NCBI GenBank assembly: GCA_034416335.1
Contig: DAOULV010000023.1
Coordinates: 1 to 64,000, forward strand
Direction of reading: 5' to 3'
Origin: MGML01 sp034416335
GTDB lineage: Bacteria; Chloroflexota; Dehalococcoidia; Dehalococcoidales; UBA2162
DNA: 64,000 bases
Positions within the stretch are counted from its first letter, which is position 1, and each line of letters starts with the position of its first letter. Shown in pieces: positions 58,720 to 64,000 of the stretch. Both the position numbers and the translations under genes were made by a program. The notes under the pieces are model-generated. The model searched no databases. It worked only from the letters and a program-made list of their open reading frames with translations, and had not been told where the DNA came from.

Positions 58720-59601
58720 TTATTCGTCCAGTCTGTAACCGTATTCCGGCATCTTTTTCCCGTCCAGGAAAACATCCTTACCGTCCACTCCAACCCGGCC
58801 TTCGGCTATCAAACGCACAGCCACAGGATATATTTTCCAGTCACCCTCCACCTTTAGAATATCCTGCAGGTGAGAGCAGATATTACGCATTATTTCCTGA
58901 AGTTCTTCATCAGCCTTTTCTTTAAATTCTTCATATGTCCTGATACGGCTTGCACCGGCGAAAGCCAGTATTCGGTGGAGCCCCTCAAGCAGTTCCCGCG
59001 GTTCTTTCGAATCCAGTTCGACAAGAGTGTTCGCTATCTTCAAAGGTGCGGACTGCACCAGCACTGGACCATTATCTTCGTTTTTATCCACGAAAAACAG
59101 TGTCGACCTTATCGCATCGTCACCGGCGAGAATCGCCATAGCCGAAGGAATCCAGTGCAGTCCCGCGTAGCCTCTGGTAGTATCTCCCGGGTGAACATTC
59201 AATATACGAGGATAATACCTGTCAACCATCCAGTCGGAATTCAACTGATCAAAACCTGCCAGGCATATCAGATCAGGCTGCCTGCCGATTTCACCTTCAA
59301 TCAGCCGGCATAAATCTGTCTCATATTCAATTCTTTCGGGAGCATTTCTGGGTACTTTACCCGGCCCGTACCTCTTCCTGACTTCCCTTAGATATGGTAT
59401 ATGACTCAATTCAAGGACTTTATGACCGTTTTTCCCGGCGATTTCTACCCCGCCGCAATCCGGCCGGTTGGTGAATACGATGTAATTGTGCTCAGGATTA
59501 CCGGCAACAATCTCCCTGTAATTGGTACCGGAACCTGAAACAAAACAGACGATTGTCATTCTCTTCCCGGATTTCTCAGGGTCATAAACCGGTTCTCTCA
59601 T
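58720..59601 (-). CDS. purN: Phosphoribosylglycinamide formyltransferase-like (PurN family), extended
   Basis: A 293-residue member of the formyltransferase family, about 90 residues longer than typical PurN. The formyl-site signature is VSGSGTNYREIVAGNPEHNY near residue 22-41, VLELSHIPYLREVRK replaces the usual loop, and ILNVHPGDTTRG near residue 130 has the catalytic Asn and His, followed by KNEDNGPVLVQSAPL with the Asp. The C-terminal 60 residues form an extra helical region (EEFKEKADEELQEI). The Met at codon 17 of the longer frame was chosen on its GAGG site. Probably acts in the same pathway as the adjacent purL. An alternative is an unrelated formyltransferase. Confidence 0.75.
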   Translation of the reverse strand: MREPVYDPEKSGKRMTIVCFVSGSGTNYREIVAGNPEHNYIVFTNRPDCGGVEIAGKNGHKVLELSHIPYLREVRKRYGPGKVPRNAPERIEYETDLCRLIEGEIGRQPDLICLAGFDQLNSDWMVDRYYPRILNVHPGDTTRGYAGLHWIPSAMAILAGDDAIRSTLFFVDKNEDNGPVLVQSAPLKIANTLVELDSKEPRELLEGLHRILAFAGASRIRTYEEFKEKADEELQEIMRNICSHLQDILKVEGDWKIYPVAVRLIAEGRVGVDGKDVFLDGKKMPEYGYRLDE

Positions 59602-60098
59602 AATATCCTCACCTTTACCAGTTTTCCGATTTGAGTTTATCCGGCTCAAGCCGGAGTGTCAATGCAGATAGTCTCATAATTAATATTTGATACTATTCGG
59701 TTCTGGTTGTGATTTTAGGTTCACCCCCCTTCTGGCCAGGATAGTCTTCCGGTCACCATCAATGGTTCTGACCGGAAAGGGGGCAGGCCTGCCCGCCTAC
59801 TCCAAGGCTTCGGCGGGCAGTAAGGTATATATAAACAATCAGGTGTAAACAAAATCTAACTTCAAGAATTTGAAAATTTTCTTTAATTTGTGTATTGTAA
59901 ATCCTTTTTCACTATGTTAAGCTTTCGTGAAAAAAGTGTCCTGTTATCCATCTCGGTCTTGTTTTACTCGTAGTTCCCCAACTTGATTATGGATTCAAGG
60001 TTAATCTAAAAAGAACTGTTAATCCGAGTAACGGAGGTGCAAGATGAGATGAGGTTACTATCATAAATTAGTTAATATTTTTTGATAGGAGGACACAC
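59602..60098. other. Intergenic region with family B copy B4 and a mini-frame
   Basis: Family B copy B4 spans about 59,694-59,861 (starts TACTATTCGGTTCTGG, contains ATAGTCTTCCGG hairpin arms). Near the right end GGAGGTGCAAG precedes ATG-AGA-TGA at 60044-60052, a two-codon frame upstream of livK. AGGAGG at 60088 belongs to livK. No other gene. Confidence 0.6.
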
Positions 60099-61358
60099 GT
60101 GAGTAAGAAACTCTCGACAGTCATTATCTCCTCGGTTCTGATCCTGATCATAACGGCTCTCCCTTTCCTTGCTTCCTGCGGCGGGAGTGCTCCCGAAAAA
60201 GATAAAATCGTAATCGGAGCAGCAAGACCCATTTCGGGACCATTAGCTCAAATAGGTGATTACGCAATGGGACCGATTATGGATATGTGGTCAGATGAAA
60301 TTAATGCAAAGGGCGGGTTGAACGTAGCCGGTAAAATGATGCCGGTAGAACTAAAGATTTATGATGACACCAGCGACCTTGGTACTTCTACAAGGCTGAT
60401 TGAAAAGCTGATACTTGAAGATAAGGTCGACTTCCTCTTCCCGAACTGTTCAACAGCATTTCTTTACGCTTCCGCACCTCTGGCAAACAAGTATAAATAC
60501 GTATATCTCGGTGCTGAGGGCGGATGTACCACGCTGACCGATATGCTTCCGGAGTTACCCTATGTGTTCGGTGTATTGAACTACTCGGACTACTACCAGA
60601 TACCCACGTTAGCGGACGTCCTGGTCAATAAAGGAGTGAAGACGGCGGCTATTATCTACATCAATGACCTCCACGGCGTGGAATACTATCACACATCTCT
60701 CAGTGAATTCCTGAAAGCCGGTATCGACATTGTGATGGCTGAAGCCGTGCCGCCTTATTCAGAGGATGTCGAGCTGGTACTGAAAGCGGCAAGAGATTCC
60801 GGTGCCGACGTGCTTTGCGCCTACGTTTATCCCCCCACGACTATGGCTGTAGTCGGACAGTCCATGGCCATCGGATACAGTCCGAAAGCAATGGTCCTCG
60901 GACCGGGTGTTAACTTCGAATTCTTTAAGGGAATATTCGGTGAACAGGTACTTGAAGGCCTTATCGGTTTCGGTGCTTATAACTCCAAGTCTTCACCGGA
61001 GATAGCAGACTTTATCGATAATTTCATCGACCGCTACGGTCTTGAAACGATGGACTGGTGGGGAGGCGCTTTCTATTACGCAGCCCTGCAATGTTTCGGC
61101 CAGGCAATAGAAAAAGCAGGAAGCCTGGACAATACCAAGGTGCGCGATGTAATGGCGTCGGAGCATTTCCAGACCATCCTCGGAGATACCTGGTTCGATA
61201 TGACAGCCGATGGTGAAGGCGGCGGCCTATTAGCCAAGGATTGTCATCCCGGACAGGTCGGCCAGTGGCAGAGCGGAACCTACGAAGTCATCGGCCCGGC
61301 GGATAAGACCACCTCGGACAGGGTAATCTATCCGAAACCGCAATGGCCGGCACCATAA
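60099..61358 (+). CDS. livK: Branched-chain amino acid/amide ABC substrate-binding lipoprotein
   Basis: A 419-residue lipoprotein: N-terminal KLSTVIISSVLILIITALPF, lipobox ending in Cys near residue 25, then IVIGAARPISGPLAQIGDYA and SDEINAKGGLNVAGKMMPVE, the LivK fold (peripla_BP_6). Later TLADVLVNKGVKTAAIIYIN and PSEIADFIDNFIDRYG-like segments match the second lobe. It starts with GTG, with AGGAGG 6 bp upstream. It opens a liv operon with permeases and an ATPase downstream, so unlike the family 5 proteins it has its transporter. Ligand could be leucine, an amide or urea-type solute. Confidence 0.9.
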   Translation: MSKKLSTVIISSVLILIITALPFLASCGGSAPEKDKIVIGAARPISGPLAQIGDYAMGPIMDMWSDEINAKGGLNVAGKMMPVELKIYDDTSDLGTSTRLIEKLILEDKVDFLFPNCSTAFLYASAPLANKYKYVYLGAEGGCTTLTDMLPELPYVFGVLNYSDYYQIPTLADVLVNKGVKTAAIIYINDLHGVEYYHTSLSEFLKAGIDIVMAEAVPPYSEDVELVLKAARDSGADVLCAYVYPPTTMAVVGQSMAIGYSPKAMVLGPGVNFEFFKGIFGEQVLEGLIGFGAYNSKSSPEIADFIDNFIDRYGLETMDWWGGAFYYAALQCFGQAIEKAGSLDNTKVRDVMASEHFQTILGDTWFDMTADGEGGGLLAKDCHPGQVGQWQSGTYEVIGPADKTTSDRVIYPKPQWPAP

Positions 61359-61492
61359 CGCAAAAATATAAGACCTGATATACCGAAACGACAGCGAGCA
61401 GGCTGTCCCGGGTGAATACCAGGACTGCAGTGAATGAACAACGGCTGCAGACATCTTCATGTGTTGCCGGGACAGCCTGTGAGAGACAATTT

Positions 61493-62365
61493 ATGGAACT
61501 AGTAACCGTTCTGGATATCGTTATCGGCGGCCTGTTGATGGGCGGTATATATGCCCTGATTGCGATGGGGTTAAGCCTGCAATACGGGGTGGCGCGTGTA
61601 TTGAATATATCTCACGGCGAATTCATTATGATCGGAGCGTTCGCCACCTGGCTACTCTACACCTCACTCGGCATTAATCCGCTGATTGCCCTCGTGATTG
61701 TCGGCCCGGTCGTATTTGTAATCGGGTACCTCCTGCACATCACGCTGTTCAGAAGTCTTCTTAAATCGTCGGTATCAACCGCGGTTTTTGAAGGTAATTC
61801 ACTGCTGGCCACTTTCGGTCTCCTGTATATAATCCAGAACATAGCCATAATCATCTGGAGCACATCCTCGAAAGGATTTACTTTCCTGGCAACCCCGGTA
61901 AACTTCGGGGGGGCAATCTTCTCCATGAACCGTCTGGTTACTCTCGGATTCGCAATAGGTATCGGACTGGCGTTTTATCTTTTCCTGGCCCGTACCCGGA
62001 TGGGTAAAGCTATCCGGGCGGCAGCCCAGGACCCTTCGGCTGCCGAACTGATGGGGGTAGATATAAACAAAGTATTGGCCCTGTGCTTCGGTTTCGGGGC
62101 ATTGATGGCCGGTCTCGCCGGCGTACTCTACAGCATGAGTTTTTCAATCCAGACGACAATGGGGCTGGGATTCACCGTTATCGCTATTATTGTGGTTGTC
62201 CTCGGAGGACTCGGCAGCATCCCGGGGAGTTTTATCGGGGGGTTTATCCTCGGCATTCTCGGGCAGATAGTAACGCACTTCGAGCCCAGTTTATCGCTGG
62301 CAGCCTATTATCTCATATTCATTCTTCTTCTGCTGTTAAGACCAAAAGGCATATTCGGGAAATAG
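61493..62365 (+). CDS. livH: Branched-chain amino acid/amide ABC permease LivH
   Basis: A 290-residue inner-membrane protein with about eight hydrophobic segments, beginning MELVTVLDIVIGGLLMGGIY and including LIALVIVGPVVFVIGYLLHI and VLALCFGFGALMAGLAGVLY, the LivH-type permease pattern. The cytoplasmic EAA-like loop ARTRMGKAIRAAAQDPSAAE contacts the ATPases. The chosen ATG is the one opening directly before the first membrane segment; an upstream Met would add 27 residues with low hydrophobicity. Overlap with livK is absent (135 bp gap). It forms the transport channel with LivM. Confidence 0.9.
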   Translation: MELVTVLDIVIGGLLMGGIYALIAMGLSLQYGVARVLNISHGEFIMIGAFATWLLYTSLGINPLIALVIVGPVVFVIGYLLHITLFRSLLKSSVSTAVFEGNSLLATFGLLYIIQNIAIIIWSTSSKGFTFLATPVNFGGAIFSMNRLVTLGFAIGIGLAFYLFLARTRMGKAIRAAAQDPSAAELMGVDINKVLALCFGFGALMAGLAGVLYSMSFSIQTTMGLGFTVIAIIVVVLGGLGSIPGSFIGGFILGILGQIVTHFEPSLSLAAYYLIFILLLLLRPKGIFGK

Positions 62366-62369
62366 ATAC

Positions 62370-63320
62370 ATGAAATTTACAGAAATTACGTCCAATAAGT
62401 GGTTTGCACCGGGAATCATCGGTATCATCCTGGTACTGCTGGCTACTCTCCCGGTATATGCCGCCGGCTATACTCCCATACTGTTTACAACATTCTTGAT
62501 GTACATCATCCTTTCGGTAAGCTGGGCGCTATTTTCAGGGCCTACCGGTTATATGTCGCTGGCGACAGCCGCTTTCTTCGGGGTCGGCATATACACTGCG
62601 GCATTACTGGGCGATATATTACCCCTGCCGCTTTTTATCATCGCCGGAGGTCTGGCGAGTGCGGTTGTAGCACTTCTGGTAGGAGCTTTGACCCTTAGAT
62701 TACGGGGTATATACTTTGCTATTTTTACCTTCGGTCTTGTTATGCTCATTGCACAGCTGCTCATGTTCTTTGAACTGCATGTGACGGGAACACGCGGACG
62801 TTTTGTAATCGTTATAGACTACAACACGATATACTATGTGATGCTGATTATTTTCATACTGCTGATGTTTACGATGTACCTTATCCGCCGCTCCAGGTGG
62901 GGACTTGCTCTTCAGAGTATTGGCGAAAATGAAGAGGCCGCATCGCACATCGGCATCAATGTTACGATGGTTAAGGTACTGTTCTTCGCCCTCAGTGCCT
63001 TCTTCATCGGTACAGCCGGTGCCACCATCGCAACGAGGTGGACGTATATAGACCCTATTATCGCTTTCGATCCGGATATGTCCTTCCTGCCGGTACTTAT
63101 GGCAATTTTCGGCGGAATGGCTAAATACTACGGCCCCGTGATAGGCGCTGTAATATTTGCTTATCTTCAGGAAATTCTCATTACCAGGTTTACCGAATTA
63201 TATATGCTTATATTCGGTATAATACTGGTCGTCTCCATACTGTACCTGCCGAACGGAATCGTCGGTCTGGTCCAGAAACTCTGGAAAAGACTGGAGGTTA
63301 AACTCTATGCCGATACTTGA
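62370..63320 (+). CDS. livM: Branched-chain amino acid/amide ABC permease LivM
   Basis: A 316-residue membrane protein with eight or nine hydrophobic segments: WFAPGIIGIILVLLATLPVY at the start, a long mid segment (LFIIAGGLASAVVALLVGAL), and FFALSAFFIGTAGATIATRW near the end. The conserved Gly-rich loop IFGGMAKYYGPVIGAVIF is the LivM mark. It begins 4 bp after livH and its stop overlaps the livG start (ATG within the last codons), so these genes are translationally coupled. Normal length for the family. Confidence 0.9.
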   Translation: MKFTEITSNKWFAPGIIGIILVLLATLPVYAAGYTPILFTTFLMYIILSVSWALFSGPTGYMSLATAAFFGVGIYTAALLGDILPLPLFIIAGGLASAVVALLVGALTLRLRGIYFAIFTFGLVMLIAQLLMFFELHVTGTRGRFVIVIDYNTIYYVMLIIFILLMFTMYLIRRSRWGLALQSIGENEEAASHIGINVTMVKVLFFALSAFFIGTAGATIATRWTYIDPIIAFDPDMSFLPVLMAIFGGMAKYYGPVIGAVIFAYLQEILITRFTELYMLIFGIILVVSILYLPNGIVGLVQKLWKRLEVKLYADT

Positions 63321-64000
63321 AGGTAAAAGGGTAACCAGGTCTTTCGGCGGTCTTGTGGCCGTATCGGATGTGAATTTCGACGTTGAACGCGGGGAAATAG
63401 TCGGTCTTATCGGGCCGAACGGTGCCGGAAAGACCACCCTTTTCAACCTGATATCGGCGGCACTACGCACCCAACAGGGCGTCATTACATTCAAAGGTAC
63501 AAAAATTACCGGTATGAAGCCGTACCAGATATGCAAGCTTGGTATCGCCAGGACATTTCAAAGCGTTAAAATCTTCCCCAACATCTCGGTAATGGGAAAC
63601 ATCATGCTCGGGGCACTATTCGGTAAAAATACAAGTATATCATCGGATGAAGCAGCAGCCGAAGCAGAAGAACTGATGGAATTTGTCGGACTATCGCATA
63701 TCAGGGATGCGCAGGCACAGGATTTAACGCTGGCCAACCAGAAACGCATTGAAGTAGCCAGGGCGCTGGCGACAAATCCTGAGTTACTTCTGCTGGACGA
63801 ACTGATGGCCGGACTAAATCATACCGAGGTCACGGAAGCCATGAATCTGGTAACGAGAATACGAGACAGAGGAATTACAATACTGATGATAGAGCACGTC
63901 ATGAAAGCGATAATGAGTATCTGCAACCGTATTATCGTCCTTCATCACGGAGAGACTATCGCCGAAGGTACACCGGAAGAGGTTTCCACGAGTAAGCGAG
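63307..64000 (+). CDS. livG: Branched-chain amino acid/amide ABC ATPase LivG, partial
   Basis: Frame open to the end of the window, so the C-terminus is missing; 231 residues are seen. Walker A is GPNGAGKTTLFNLISA near residue 38, the signature is LTLANQKRIEVARALA near residue 143 (a variant of the LSxGQ motif), and Walker B is PELLLLDELMAGLN with the catalytic Glu next to the Asp. The switch His lies in LMIEHVMKAIM. LivG and LivF form the ATP-hydrolysing pair of the transporter; livF should follow outside the window. It overlaps livM by 14 bp. Confidence 0.95.
   Translation, partial: MPILEGKRVTRSFGGLVAVSDVNFDVERGEIVGLIGPNGAGKTTLFNLISAALRTQQGVITFKGTKITGMKPYQICKLGIARTFQSVKIFPNISVMGNIMLGALFGKNTSISSDEAAAEAEELMEFVGLSHIRDAQAQDLTLANQKRIEVARALATNPELLLLDELMAGLNHTEVTEAMNLVTRIRDRGITILMIEHVMKAIMSICNRIIVLHHGETIAEGTPEEVSTSKR

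Noticed and set aside
1..64000. CRISPR arrays
   Set aside because: No regularly spaced direct repeats; the REP-like tandem at 46.4-46.6 kb has imperfect palindromes without spacers and no cas genes are near.

Overview
The window looks like a strictly anaerobic bacterium of moderate GC content. It encodes a tungsten-type aldehyde:ferredoxin oxidoreductase, a DsrE/TusA/DsrMK-like sulfur relay, many uncommon catabolic genes and three genes that only make sense if an in-frame UGA is read as selenocysteine. UGA also serves as an ordinary stop here (for example livM overlapping livG), so the code is standard. Gene content suggests Chloroflexota (Dehalococcoidia-like sediment lineages), but that is an inference from gene style, not from a marker gene.

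Region 1 (1 to about 13,050) is an AT-richer accessory/defence island: the end of a sliding-clamp gene with an acidic tail, two small genes, a HEPN-type protein, an RHH/RelE toxin-antitoxin pair, a single-chain type IIG/ISP restriction-modification enzyme, and a tight six-gene operon with its own strong promoter (SAP-like protein, small Cys protein, Mrr-like nuclease, DruA/DUF4338 protein, NurA-like nuclease, HerA-like ATPase). It ends at a 42-bp 3' half of a tRNA-Lys(CUU) gene. Region 2 (13,052-17,178) is a second, decaying island (HicB, ParB-like, spore-photoproduct-lyase-like radical SAM, two genes broken by in-frame stops) that ends at a 41/42 identical second copy of the same tRNA half. 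This is the footprint of serial integration at one tRNA gene, whose intact copy should lie left of the window.

Region 3 (17.2-31.5 kb) is backbone: an Lrp-type regulator, RsmC-like methyltransferase, HesB-like selenoprotein, HpcH aldolase, aldo/keto reductase, FAD oxidoreductase, a second SPL-like radical SAM cassette, AOR, apt, and an ArsR-DsrE-TusA-DsrM-DsrK-like operon. Region 4 (31.5-54.5 kb) is a catabolic neighbourhood: two paralogous oligopeptide-type binding lipoproteins sharing a long structured leader, a TPP enzyme, an SDR, five cupin-like genes with six domains, two URO-D-family proteins, a beta-hydroxyacid dehydrogenase, an IscU/SufS-like pair, and a duplicated two-gene unit made of a UGSC-like selenoprotein plus a small helical protein. 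Region 5 (54.7-64 kb) holds large-type purL, a purN-like gene and a liv branched-chain amino acid/amide ABC operon that runs off the end.

Two families of short transposon-like repeats (A, five copies of 164-190 bp; B, four copies, one with a 9-bp target duplication) and REP-like hairpins fill most intergenic gaps from 26 kb onward. The best candidates for something undescribed are the tandem selenoprotein units, the DruA-NurA-HerA operon, and the shared leader of the two binding-protein genes.
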